From Planctomycetota bacterium (GTDB lineage Bacteria > Planctomycetota > UBA1135 > GCA-002686595), in contig JADJLZ010000005.1 of NCBI GenBank assembly GCA_016709875.1, positions 372,001 to 436,000 of the forward strand: 64,000 nucleotides of DNA, written 5' to 3'. The notes under the pieces are model-generated. The model saw only the letters and a list, made by a program, of their open reading frames with translations. It did no database searches and was not told the origin of the DNA. A program made the position numbers and the translations under genes. Of this stretch, positions 55,471 through 63,338 are shown piece by piece (within the stretch, counting starts at the first letter, position 1; each line of letters starts with the position of its first letter).

Positions 55471-57341
55471 CACTTGCCTGCCTTCTGACGCGTGGGGTCG
55501 GTGAAGAGACGCGAGCCGAATGCCTGCACGAACTCGCCCTTGCGCGAGAGCACCTGCACGCGGTGGTTGCCCAGATCGAGCACCCACAGCCGGCCCTGCG
55601 CGTCGATTGCGATCCCGCGCGGCTTCTCGAACTGCGCACGGCCCAGGCCGCGCGCACCGAAGCTCGCGACGCGCTCGAGCGCGGGCGAGAACTCGACCAC
55701 CTCGTGGCGCTGTTCGTCGGTGACGAAGATCTCCCCGTCGCTCGCGATGGCGACGCCGCTCGGCCGCGGCTGGAGCGCGTCGGCGGCGAGCACGTGCGTC
55801 TTCCAGACCGACTCGCCGTGCTCGAGGACGTGCAGCGCGTGCGCGGAGGGATCCGCGACCAGGATGCGCGCGCCGTCGGGGCTCACGGCGATCGCGCAGG
55901 GCGCGACGGCCTGCTTGGGCGCCTGCCGGCGCTCGATCGGGCCCGCGAAATCGGGCGCGAAGACGAGCACGTCGCCGCGCGCCTCGAGCACGCAGCTGCG
56001 CCCCGTCGCATCGAGCGCGACCGCGATCGGCGTACCGCCGTCGAGCTTTTCGAAGTCGAAGGACTCGACGAAGCGCGGCAGGAACGGATCGTAGTCCTGC
56101 GAGCCCTGCGCGGGCCGGTCGAGCGCGAAGATCGAGAGCCGTGCCAGGCCCGGATCGCAGACCCAGGCGCGTTCGCGCGCGTCGAGCGCGACGGCCACGG
56201 GTGAGGAGAACTTGCCCGGGCCCTCGCCCAGGCGCCCAAAGCGCGCGATCTCGATCGGCTCGCTGCCGTTCGTGTCGAGCGCGAGGCCGCAGGGCGTCGA
56301 GGGCTCGAGCACGACGCACAAGCGCGCGCCCAGCGCGAGTCCGCCGCCGTAGTGCGCGGCTCCCGTGAGCTGGCTCCCCGCGCGCAAGAGCCGGCTGGCG
56401 TCGTCCTCGGGCCCGAAGAGCTGCACGCGGTCCTCGAAGCCCTCGCCGACCGCCGCGAAGCTGCCGTCGGGCGCGAGGGCGAGCGCGTCGGGGTAGTGCA
56501 GGTGGCCCTGGCCCTCGTGCGGCACGAGCGCGTGCACGCCCCAGTCGTAGAGCGCTTTGCCTTCGCGGTCGAAGACCTGGATGCGCTGGTTGTCGCGGTC
56601 GGCGACGTACACGCGGCCCGCGGCGTATTCGATGCTCGACGGCGCCGCGAACAGGCCCGCGTGCGCGCCGAAACCGCCGAAGGCGCCGAGGAAGCGGCCA
56701 TCCTTGTCGAAGCGCTGCACGCGCTGGTTGCCCTGGTCGGCGACGTAGATCTGTCCTTCCTCGTCGATCGCGACGTCCACGGGCCGGCGGAACTGTCCGT
56801 CCTCGCCGCCGAAGCCGCCGATCGCGCCGACGAGCTTCGAGTTGCGCCGGTCGAAGATCACGACCAGCTGCAGACCCGCGTCGGCGACGTACAGCCGTTC
56901 GCGGTCCACGCACAGGCCGAGTGGTTCGACGAGCGCGTAGGTGATCGCCGTCTTGAGACCGGTGTGGCGTCCGCGCTCGCCGTCCCAGCCGAAGCCGACC
57001 ACGCGCCGGCCGTCGGCGACGTAGACCGTGCCGTCCTCGCCGATCGCCAGGCCGCGCGGCTCGCGCAGCTTCAGGTTGGGCGGGATCTCCGCCAGCATGC
57101 GCCGCACGAGCGCGCCCTTCTCGTCGTAGACGCACAGCGCGCCGCCCCAGCGCTCGGCGACCCAGATCTCGTTCTCGGGCGAGATCGCGATCGCGCTGGG
57201 CTGGTCGAGCCCGTCGAGCTGTGCGCGGAAGCCGCCCAAGCGCACGGGTTCGGCTGCGGCAGACGGGTCGGGCGCATCCTGCGCGGCGGCGGGGGAGAGG
57301 AGCAGCGAGAGGAGCGAGAGCGCGCGGATCCAGGCTTTCAC
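55470..57341 (-). CDS. Exported NHL-repeat propeller protein
   Basis: A 623-residue protein; GTG 57341 starts a signal peptide (WIRALSLLSLLLSPAAAQ). Several NHL repeats follow, such as EPRGLAIGEDGTVYVADG, RPVDVAIDEEGQIYVADQGNQRVQRFD and KPRGIAIDAQGRLWVLDLGNHRVQV, predicting one or two beta propellers. It is likely a periplasmic scaffold or carbohydrate-binding protein. Before the toxin-antitoxin cassette inserted, its start would have lain about 11 bases after the stop of the TPR lipoprotein gene. Confidence 0.85.
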   Translation of the reverse strand: MKAWIRALSLLSLLLSPAAAQDAPDPSAAAEPVRLGGFRAQLDGLDQPSAIAISPENEIWVAERWGGALCVYDEKGALVRRMLAEIPPNLKLREPRGLAIGEDGTVYVADGRRVVGFGWDGERGRHTGLKTAITYALVEPLGLCVDRERLYVADAGLQLVVIFDRRNSKLVGAIGGFGGEDGQFRRPVDVAIDEEGQIYVADQGNQRVQRFDKDGRFLGAFGGFGAHAGLFAAPSSIEYAAGRVYVADRDNQRIQVFDREGKALYDWGVHALVPHEGQGHLHYPDALALAPDGSFAAVGEGFEDRVQLFGPEDDASRLLRAGSQLTGAAHYGGGLALGARLCVVLEPSTPCGLALDTNGSEPIEIARFGRLGEGPGKFSSPVAVALDARERAWVCDPGLARLSIFALDRPAQGSQDYDPFLPRFVESFDFEKLDGGTPIAVALDATGRSCVLEARGDVLVFAPDFAGPIERRQAPKQAVAPCAIAVSPDGARILVADPSAHALHVLEHGESVWKTHVLAADALQPRPSGVAIASDGEIFVTDEQRHEVVEFSPALERVASFGARGLGRAQFEKPRGIAIDAQGRLWVLDLGNHRVQVLSRKGEFVQAFGSRLFTDPTRQKAGK

Positions 57342-57349
57342 GGTGACGA

Positions 57350-57382
57350 TGATCAGCGCCCGGTCTTGCAGAAGCAAGAACC
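57350..57382. repeat. 33-bp direct repeat flanking MNT-HEPN cassette, left copy
   Basis: Identical over 33 bp to 58119-58151. It includes TGATCAGCGCCCGGTC and the sequence encoding the last eight residues (CFCKTGR and neighbours) of the TPR lipoprotein on the minus strand. Outside the TPR gene this copy has no coding role, so it is the duplicated end created by insertion. Confidence 0.9.
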
Positions 57383-57405
57383 GCGCACCGCGCTCGCCCT
57401 GGCGC

Positions 57406-57411
57406 TAGGCT
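57406..57411 (+). promoter_or_regulatory. Putative -10 box TAGGCT, leaderless start of MNT gene
   Basis: TAGGCT lies seven bases before the ATG at 57419. The promoter is inside the inserted cassette, so the cassette carries its own expression signal. Confidence 0.45.
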
Positions 57412-57418
57412 GGTGGCC

Positions 57419-57730
57419 ATGGTGGCCGACCCCCTGGTGAACCGAGTGGTGCGCCGCATCGTGCAGGCGATCCACCCCGAGCGCGTGATCCTCTTTGGCT
57501 CGCGCGCACAAGGCACTCAGCGGGCGGACAGCGATCTCGATCTGCTCGTGCTCTACTCCGGGCCGAAGACCAAGCGCGAAGTCTCGCTGGAGATCCATGG
57601 GCTCTTCCCCCGCCCGGATTTCTCGATGGACCTGTTCGTCATGCGGCCGGACGAGATGGAAGCACAGCGGCACATCGCGAACACGCTCGCTCGCGAAGCG
57701 CACGAGCACGGCATCGTCTGCCATGGATGA
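57419..57730 (+). CDS. MNT-type nucleotidyltransferase antitoxin
   Basis: A 103-residue minimal nucleotidyltransferase: GSRAQGTQRADSDLDLLVL near 28-46 gives the GSX10DXD core, and SMDLFVM supplies the third acidic residue. MNT proteins of HEPN/MNT pairs modify (AMPylate) and inactivate the HEPN partner; that is inferred from the family. It overlaps the HEPN start by eight bases. A GTG at 57413 is in frame two codons upstream. Confidence 0.88.
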   Translation: MVADPLVNRVVRRIVQAIHPERVILFGSRAQGTQRADSDLDLLVLYSGPKTKREVSLEIHGLFPRPDFSMDLFVMRPDEMEAQRHIANTLAREAHEHGIVCHG

Positions 57731-58121
57731 CCTGACCGCCCGGGCGATCGCTCGCTGGATCGAGAAGGCGGAACGGGATCTCCCGACCGCGCGAACCTTT
57801 CCCCGCGAGGAACCACGCCTGACCGACGTCGTCTGCTACCACTGCCAGCAGTGCGCCGAGAAGGCCCTGAAGGCCTTCCTGGTGAGGATGGATGTGCACA
57901 TCGAGAAGACGCACTACCTCCGGCGCCTGCTCACGCTGTGTTCGGACCACGACCCGGCGTACGCCGAGTTGGATCCGATTGCGACGGGATTGTCGGACTA
58001 CGCGACCGTGCGCTACCCGGACGACTGGCGGGAGATTCCTGGAACGGAGGCAGCCGAGGCGGTTCTCGGTGCCGCGCAGGTCCTCGCGTTCGTGAAGCTC
58101 CGCGTCATCGCGCAGCCCTGA
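57723..58121 (+). CDS. HEPN-domain toxin
   Basis: A 132-residue helical HEPN protein (PF05168 type): WIEKAERDLPTA, then YHCQQCAEKALKAFLV, THYLRRLLTLC and DYATVRYPDDW, in family order. Toxic members are RNases of the Rx4-6H type; I could not identify that motif with certainty. The stop codon TGA forms the first bases of the right 33-bp repeat and overlaps the stop of the convergent TPR gene as TGATCA. Confidence 0.87.
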   Translation: MDDLTARAIARWIEKAERDLPTARTFPREEPRLTDVVCYHCQQCAEKALKAFLVRMDVHIEKTHYLRRLLTLCSDHDPAYAELDPIATGLSDYATVRYPDDWREIPGTEAAEAVLGAAQVLAFVKLRVIAQP

Positions 58122-58151
58122 TCAGCGCCCGGTCTTGCAGAAGCAAGAACC
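58119..58151. repeat. 33-bp direct repeat flanking MNT-HEPN cassette, right copy
   Basis: The parental copy, containing the last codons and stop of the TPR lipoprotein gene. Identical to 57350-57382; the two are 769 bp apart and bracket exactly the MNT-HEPN pair and its promoter. Confidence 0.9.
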
Positions 58152-59762
58152 CGCGAGCTCGATGTCGGCGCGCGACCAGGCCTTTCGGAAGCGGCGCTGC
58201 ACGGCGTCGGCCTCGGGCGCCTTTCCTTCCCGGCGCAGGCATTCCTCCAGGCCGAAGAGCGCCCAGCCGTTCTCGGGGTGCTGCTCCAGATCCGCCCGGT
58301 AGACCGCCTGCGCCTCCTCGACACGGCCCTGTTCGGTGAGCAGCGCGCCGAGCGAGTGACGCGCGGGCATCAGCCAGCCCCAGGGCTCGTCGTAGCGCAG
58401 TTGCGTGTCGAGCTCGACCGCGCGGCGCAGGTGTCCGAAAGCGCTCTCGTGCAAGCCGCGGCGGTAGTCGAGCTCGCCCGCGAGCATCTCGCGTTCGATC
58501 GCCACGACCGCCTGCACCGTGTTGTTGCCGTGCAGGTAGCCCGCGGGGATCTTCGTTGCCGCGCCCTCGAAGGCGATCTGTTCGAAGGCCGCCTCTTCGA
58601 CTCGGCCAAGGGCCGAGAGCGCGACGCCGCGCGCGTAGTGCCAGTCCGCGCGCGTCACGACCAGCTCCGGCGCGGGCTCGGGTTCGCGCAGGATCTCGTC
58701 CCAGCGGCCAAAGCGCACCAGCACGTGCAGCGGCGTGCCGAGGAAGGACTCGGCGAACTCGGGCACGGCGTGCACGAGCTCGATCGGGATCTGGCGCACC
58801 ATCTCGCGCGCCGCGCCGATCGCGGCGGCGCTGTTGCCCTCGAACATTTCGGCCCAGGCCAGGAACTGGTAGTTGTGCGCGCGGTAGATCGCATAGAAGC
58901 CGCCCGGTCCGGCGCGCTTCACGTACTCGAGGTCGGAGCGGATCGCGCGCTCGTTGGCCAGCGCCGCCGCGCGGTAGTGACCAAGGCGGATGTCGATGTG
59001 CGCGGGCATGTGCAAGAGGTGGCCCGCGCCGGGCAGCGCCGTGCGCAGGAAGTTCGCCGAGCGCAGCGCGCGCTCGGGATGACTCGAGGCCTCGACCGCG
59101 TGGATGTAGGCGTGGTTGGCGAGCACGTGCTGCGGCGCGAAGGCGAGCACCGACTCGAGCGTCTCGACGATCTCGGTCGTGCGCGGCCGCGGCTGGCCGT
59201 CGATCGTCCACTGGTCCCAGGGCGAGAGGTCGAGCATCGACTCGGCGTAGAGCGCACCGACGTCGGCGTCGCGCGGGTGGCGCTGCCAGACGAGCTCGAG
59301 CGCGTCGGACCAGGCGCGGTCGAGCGCGCTGCGGTCCGACGGCGGCGGCCAGGCGTAGCGCTGCGCGAGCGCCTCGCACAACTCGCGCTCGACGCCGGTC
59401 TGTCCCTGGCTCACGAGCAGCGCGTTGCGCGTTGCCTCGTACGCCAGGCGCGAGCCGTTCTCGTCCATGGTCGGGTTGTTGATGTTCGGACCGTACGAGA
59501 GGCCGATTCCGAACCACGCCATCGTGCAGGTCGGGTCGTAGGCGAGCGCCGCCCGGAAGGAACGGATCGCCTCCTCGTGGTTGAAGCCGCAGTACAGGGC
59601 CCAGCCCTGGTCGTACAGGCGCTGAGCCTCCGCCGAGGGCGTCGAGAGCTCGCGCTGCGGCCCCGCGAGACCGTCGAAGAGCAGTTCAGGGGGAATCGCG
59701 CCCGGGCTGTGGCAGCCCGACGCGCACAGGAGCAGGGCGAGAAGGGGGGTCGGGGAGCGCAT
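58122..59762 (-). CDS. TPR-repeat lipoprotein
   Basis: A 546-residue protein from ATG 59762, with lipobox LLCASGC (Cys about 17). TPR-like helical pairs run throughout: LYDQGWALYCGFNHEEAIRSF, AWFGIGLSYG, HYARGVALSALGRVEEAAFEQ, ALLTEQGRVEEAQAVYR. The centre contains HLLHMPAHIDIRLGHY, characteristic of a widespread uncharacterised TPR family. The C terminus is Cys-rich (SCFCKTGR). It probably once led an operon with the NHL gene. Confidence 0.8.
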   Translation of the reverse strand: MRSPTPLLALLLCASGCHSPGAIPPELLFDGLAGPQRELSTPSAEAQRLYDQGWALYCGFNHEEAIRSFRAALAYDPTCTMAWFGIGLSYGPNINNPTMDENGSRLAYEATRNALLVSQGQTGVERELCEALAQRYAWPPPSDRSALDRAWSDALELVWQRHPRDADVGALYAESMLDLSPWDQWTIDGQPRPRTTEIVETLESVLAFAPQHVLANHAYIHAVEASSHPERALRSANFLRTALPGAGHLLHMPAHIDIRLGHYRAAALANERAIRSDLEYVKRAGPGGFYAIYRAHNYQFLAWAEMFEGNSAAAIGAAREMVRQIPIELVHAVPEFAESFLGTPLHVLVRFGRWDEILREPEPAPELVVTRADWHYARGVALSALGRVEEAAFEQIAFEGAATKIPAGYLHGNNTVQAVVAIEREMLAGELDYRRGLHESAFGHLRRAVELDTQLRYDEPWGWLMPARHSLGALLTEQGRVEEAQAVYRADLEQHPENGWALFGLEECLRREGKAPEADAVQRRFRKAWSRADIELAGSCFCKTGR

Positions 59763-59851
59763 GGGGGGCGGGCCGCTGCTTGCTCTGCAGCCCCAAACAA
59801 GGTAACAATAGCGGTTTCGCAAAACGGCTCCCCGGAGGACCCGACCCGCCC

Positions 59852-60064
59852 ATGGAACTCTCCTTGCCCCAGCGTCTGCAGAAGTCCGTCTCCGGCTCCT
59901 TCCACAAGACGGCGCTGCTCCAAAAGCGCGTCCGCGAGCTGATCCGCGGCGCCGCCCCGCTGGTCGAGACCCGCGAGCAGAACCCGATCAAGATCGCCTT
60001 CCTGGAGATGGAGCGCGGCCTGATCGAACTGATCCCCGACGAGGATTCGTCGGCGACGCTGTAA
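59852..60064 (+). CDS. rpoZ: RNA polymerase omega subunit-like protein
   Basis: A 70-residue protein with a pattern like omega: GSFHKTALLQKRVRELIRGA followed by PLVE and an acidic C-terminal helix (KIAFLEMERGLIEL). Omega assists beta' folding and core assembly. The length fits short omega forms. A GGAGG site lies upstream, though 13 bases from the ATG. It is the first gene of a plus-strand operon with lpxK. The assignment rests on sequence likeness only. Confidence 0.68.
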   Translation: MELSLPQRLQKSVSGSFHKTALLQKRVRELIRGAAPLVETREQNPIKIAFLEMERGLIELIPDEDSSATL

Positions 60065-60102
60065 GCTCGCACGGGAGGGGCGCGCGCGCCCCCAAACCCA
60101 GC

Positions 60103-61185
60103 GTGCCGCCTTCGCCCATCGGCCAACCCCACTCCGCCCGCGCGGAGGAGCGCCTCGCCGGCCGGGGCGGAGCGCGCGAACTCCTGCGCCTGCCCGCGTA
60201 CCTCTTCGGAGCTCTCGTGCACGCGCGCGCGCGCGCCTACGACCGCGGCCTGAAGGCTGCGCACGCGGTCGGCGTGCCGGTGCTCTCGGTCGGAAACCTC
60301 TCGGTGGGCGGAACGGGCAAGACGCCCTTCTGCATCTGGGTCGTGCGCGAACTGCAGCGCCTGGGCGCCAAGCCCGGCCTGCTCTCGCGCGGCTACCGCG
60401 CGGGTGGCGACGGCCGCAACGAGGAGGCGCTGGTCTTCTCCGCGGCCTGTCCGGGCGTCCCGCACGTGCAGGATCCCGACCGCGTGCGTGGCGCGCGCGC
60501 GCTCGTCGCGCGCGGCCTGGACGTGATCGTGCTCGACGACGGATTCCAGCACCGGCGCCTGGCGCGCGAGCAGGACTGGGTGCTCGTCGACGCGCTGCGG
60601 CCCTGGGGTTTGCCGCGCGACGAACAGGGCGAGAGCGTGCGCGCACTGCTGCCGCGCGGCCTCTTGCGCGAGCCGCTCGAGGCGCTTGCGCGCGCCGATG
60701 CCGTGGTGATCACACGCGCGAGCGACGTGCCGGAACGCTGGCTCGCGGAGCTCGAGCGCGAACTCGCGGCGGCCGCGCCGGGCAAGCCGATCCTGCACGC
60801 CGCGCACCGTCCCGCGCGATTGGTCGACGCGCGCGGCGTCGAGCACCCGCTCGGGGAACTCGCGGACCGCGCGGTCGAGCTCGTCTCGGGCGTCGGCAAC
60901 CCGCAGGCCTTCGAGAGCACGCTGCGCTCGCTCGGCGCGCGCGTCGGACGCCACCACGCCTTTCCCGACCACCACCACTACACGAGCGTCGAGGCGCTGG
61001 CGCTGGCGCGCGAGGCGCACGCGAGCGAATGCGCGCTCGTCACGACGCGCAAGGACGCGGTCAAGCTCTTGCCGCTGGGCCTGGACTGCCTGGTGCTCGA
61101 GATCGAGCTCGAACTCGTGCGCGGCGAGGCACAAGCGCGCGCGCTGCTCGCGCAACTCGCGCAGAGGTCCGATGCCCGCGCCTGA
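60103..61185 (+). CDS. lpxK: Tetraacyldisaccharide 4'-kinase
   Basis: A 360-residue kinase of lipid A synthesis. The Walker A loop SVGNLSVGGTGKTPF spans about 62-76; SRGYRAGGDGRNEEALV, VIVLDDGFQHRRL and DHHHYTSVEALAL are LpxK signatures. It phosphorylates the disaccharide precursor at the inner membrane. The GTG at 60103 is the best start. The 3' end overlaps the acyltransferase gene by 14 bp. Confidence 0.93.
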   Translation: MPPSPIGQPHSARAEERLAGRGGARELLRLPAYLFGALVHARARAYDRGLKAAHAVGVPVLSVGNLSVGGTGKTPFCIWVVRELQRLGAKPGLLSRGYRAGGDGRNEEALVFSAACPGVPHVQDPDRVRGARALVARGLDVIVLDDGFQHRRLAREQDWVLVDALRPWGLPRDEQGESVRALLPRGLLREPLEALARADAVVITRASDVPERWLAELERELAAAAPGKPILHAAHRPARLVDARGVEHPLGELADRAVELVSGVGNPQAFESTLRSLGARVGRHHAFPDHHHYTSVEALALAREAHASECALVTTRKDAVKLLPLGLDCLVLEIELELVRGEAQARALLAQLAQRSDARA

Positions 61186-62134
61186 GACCAGCGCGCTGCC
61201 GGGCGGCCTGCGCCAGGACTGGCCCGTGCCGCGGCAGGAAGTGCTCGGCAAGCGCGGCGGCGTGCTGGCCTGGATCGAGTGCCAGCTCGTGCGCGGCCTC
61301 GTCGGCGGCGTGGCGCGGCTGCCTGGTGGCGCGCGCCGTCTGCTCGTGGACGCTCTCGCGCGCCTCGCGCGGCGCGTCGACCGTTCGCACTCGCGCGCGG
61401 CCGAGGAGTACCTGCGCCAGGCGCTCGGACGCGATCTGCCGCCGGACGAACTCGCGCGGCGCGTGCTGCAGGCCTGGAAGCATCTCTTCGAAGTCACGCT
61501 CGACTCGGAGGTCTTCGGTGCGCGCGTCCGGCCGCAGGACGTGCGCTCGCACTTCGAGGTCGAGCTGTGCCCCGCCGCGCAGGAGCTGCTCGCACGCAAA
61601 GAGGGCTGCGTGCTGATCAGCGCGCACATCGGCGACTGGGAAATCGGCACGGCGGTGATGCCCTGGCTCGGTTTCGATCCGCTCTACAGTGTCTCGAAGC
61701 CACCCAAGAATCGTTGGCTCTCCGTGCACGCGCAGCGCCTGCGCGAGTCGCGCGGCATGCGCCTCATCCCGCGCCGCGGCGCGATGGAGTTCATCCCCAC
61801 GATCGTGCGCGCCGGCGGCACGGTGGCGATGATGCTCGACCAGCGCGCGCGCGTGAAGCCCGTGCTGGCGCCCTTCTTCGGGCGCGAATCCAAGTGCGAC
61901 CGCTCCGCCAGCGTGCTCCTGCGCCGCTTGCGCGCGCCGATCGTATTCGCCGCCTGCTACCGCACCCCCGGCCAGCCCTTCCGCTACCGCTTCGTCGCGC
62001 CGCGCGTGCTGCGGCCCGAGGAGGTGGCGGGCAAGAGCGCGGAGGAGGTCGCCGCGCTGGTCAACTCCGAGCTCGAGAAGCTGATCCTCGCGGCTCCCGA
62101 GCAGTACTTCTGGCTGCACGACCGCTGGCGCTGA
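61172..62134 (+). CDS. Lipid A biosynthesis acyltransferase-like (HtrB/LpxL family)
   Basis: A 320-residue lysophospholipid/lipid A acyltransferase family member: an N-terminal membrane segment, the catalytic HIGDWE motif near 150 (HX4E-like), LDQRARVKPVLAPFFGR, and the C-terminal EQYFWLHDRW typical of HtrB. It probably adds a secondary acyl chain to Kdo-lipid A after LpxK, its overlapping neighbour. GAGGTCCG precedes the ATG. Confidence 0.88.
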   Translation: MPAPETSALPGGLRQDWPVPRQEVLGKRGGVLAWIECQLVRGLVGGVARLPGGARRLLVDALARLARRVDRSHSRAAEEYLRQALGRDLPPDELARRVLQAWKHLFEVTLDSEVFGARVRPQDVRSHFEVELCPAAQELLARKEGCVLISAHIGDWEIGTAVMPWLGFDPLYSVSKPPKNRWLSVHAQRLRESRGMRLIPRRGAMEFIPTIVRAGGTVAMMLDQRARVKPVLAPFFGRESKCDRSASVLLRRLRAPIVFAACYRTPGQPFRYRFVAPRVLRPEEVAGKSAEEVAALVNSELEKLILAAPEQYFWLHDRWR

Positions 62135-62138
62135 TCCG

Positions 62139-63311
62139 ATGCCGCGCACCGCCTCCCGAATGCTCGCGCTCGCGCTCGGCACGCTCGCCGCGCTCGCTTG
62201 CGTCCTCTGTTTCCGCGCCTGGCGCGCGTCCGCGGAGAACGCCGAGCAGGAAGCGCAGCGCGACCGCATCCTGGCGCTGGTCGAGCAGCACGCGCACGAG
62301 GCGCCGCGCGCGCCCGAAGGCCGGCCCTTCTTCCTCGAACCCGAGGACGCGGCGCGGCTCTTCCCGCGCGACCACTCGCTCGAGACCTACGATCCCTGGA
62401 CCTATTTCCACCACAAGCCTAACCGCAACCTGAAGGTGCCCTGGCCCGAGCACCCGCGCGGCGAGTGGCACCTGGTCACGAACTCGCTCGGGCTGCGCGA
62501 GGAGCGCGAGCTCGCGGCCGTGAAACCCGCGCTGCGCGTGCTCGTGACCGGCGACTCGCACACGGACGGTTTTTGCGACGCGTCGGAGGCCTTTCCGCAC
62601 GTCGCGGAAGCGGCGCTCGCGCGCGAACGGCCCCCCGGCTCGGTCGAGGTGATCAACGCCGGCAACGGCGGCTTCAACTTCTACAACTACCTCGGCACGC
62701 TCGAGCGCTTCCTGGACCTCCAGCCGGATGCCTTCGTGGTCGCGGTCTACCCGGGCAACGACTTCCTGGAGTTGCTGCTGCCGCGCGCCTGGTTCGAGCA
62801 CGAGGTGCTCGAGCCGCCCTCCGACGAGGAGCGCGCCGAGTACGGGCGCATCGTCCAGGTGTTCCAGCCGGCGTACGTGCAGTACTTCGGCTCGCTCTCG
62901 CGCTTCCACCGGCACTCCGAGCTCGCGGAGACCAGTGTCGCGACCGCAACCGAGCTCATGCTGCGCATGCGCGGGATCTGCGACGAGCACGGCATCCGCT
63001 TCCTGTGCATGCTGATCCCTGCGGCGATCGACGTGCCGCGGCCGCAGAACCAGGACCTGTACCAGCGTCTGCGCGAGGCGACCACGATGGAGCCGTCCGA
63101 CCTCCAGCGCAACGACCAGATGGCCGACGCGCTGCTCGCGCGCCTCTCCAAGGCGGGCTGCGAGACGCTCGACACGCGGCCGATCCTGCGCGCCGGGCCT
63201 GGACCCTGGTACTGGGCCAAGGACCAGCACTTGAACGTCGCCGGCAACGCGGCGCTGGGCGCGGCGCTGGCCGCGCGCATCCGGTCATGGGGCGGGCGCT
63301 TCGCCCGCTGA
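62139..63311 (+). CDS. Membrane-anchored SGNH/GDSL-like protein
   Basis: A 390-residue protein with an N-terminal signal anchor (LALALGTLAALACVLCF). The SGNH fold is indicated by VLVTGDSHTDG near 145 (Ser nucleophile), NAGNGGFNFYN, YPGNDFLELL and the final DQHLNVAGNAAL with the catalytic Asp-His. It could acylate or deacylate an envelope glycan. It is fourth in the rpoZ-lpxK operon, four bases after the acyltransferase stop. Confidence 0.78.
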   Translation: MPRTASRMLALALGTLAALACVLCFRAWRASAENAEQEAQRDRILALVEQHAHEAPRAPEGRPFFLEPEDAARLFPRDHSLETYDPWTYFHHKPNRNLKVPWPEHPRGEWHLVTNSLGLREERELAAVKPALRVLVTGDSHTDGFCDASEAFPHVAEAALARERPPGSVEVINAGNGGFNFYNYLGTLERFLDLQPDAFVVAVYPGNDFLELLLPRAWFEHEVLEPPSDEERAEYGRIVQVFQPAYVQYFGSLSRFHRHSELAETSVATATELMLRMRGICDEHGIRFLCMLIPAAIDVPRPQNQDLYQRLREATTMEPSDLQRNDQMADALLARLSKAGCETLDTRPILRAGPGPWYWAKDQHLNVAGNAALGAALAARIRSWGGRFAR

Positions 63312-63322
63312 GCGCGCTGCCG

Positions 63323-63328
63323 TATCAT
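63323..63328 (+). promoter_or_regulatory. Putative -10 box TATCAT, near-leaderless start
   Basis: TATCAT lies ten bases before the ATG at 63339, in the short gap after the SGNH gene. Confidence 0.38.
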
Positions 63329-63338
63329 CCCACGCCGC

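Noticed and set aside
57495..57722. Extended N terminus for the HEPN protein
   Set aside because: The upstream part of that frame is the shadow of the MNT gene; ATG 57723 overlaps the MNT stop in the usual cassette arrangement.
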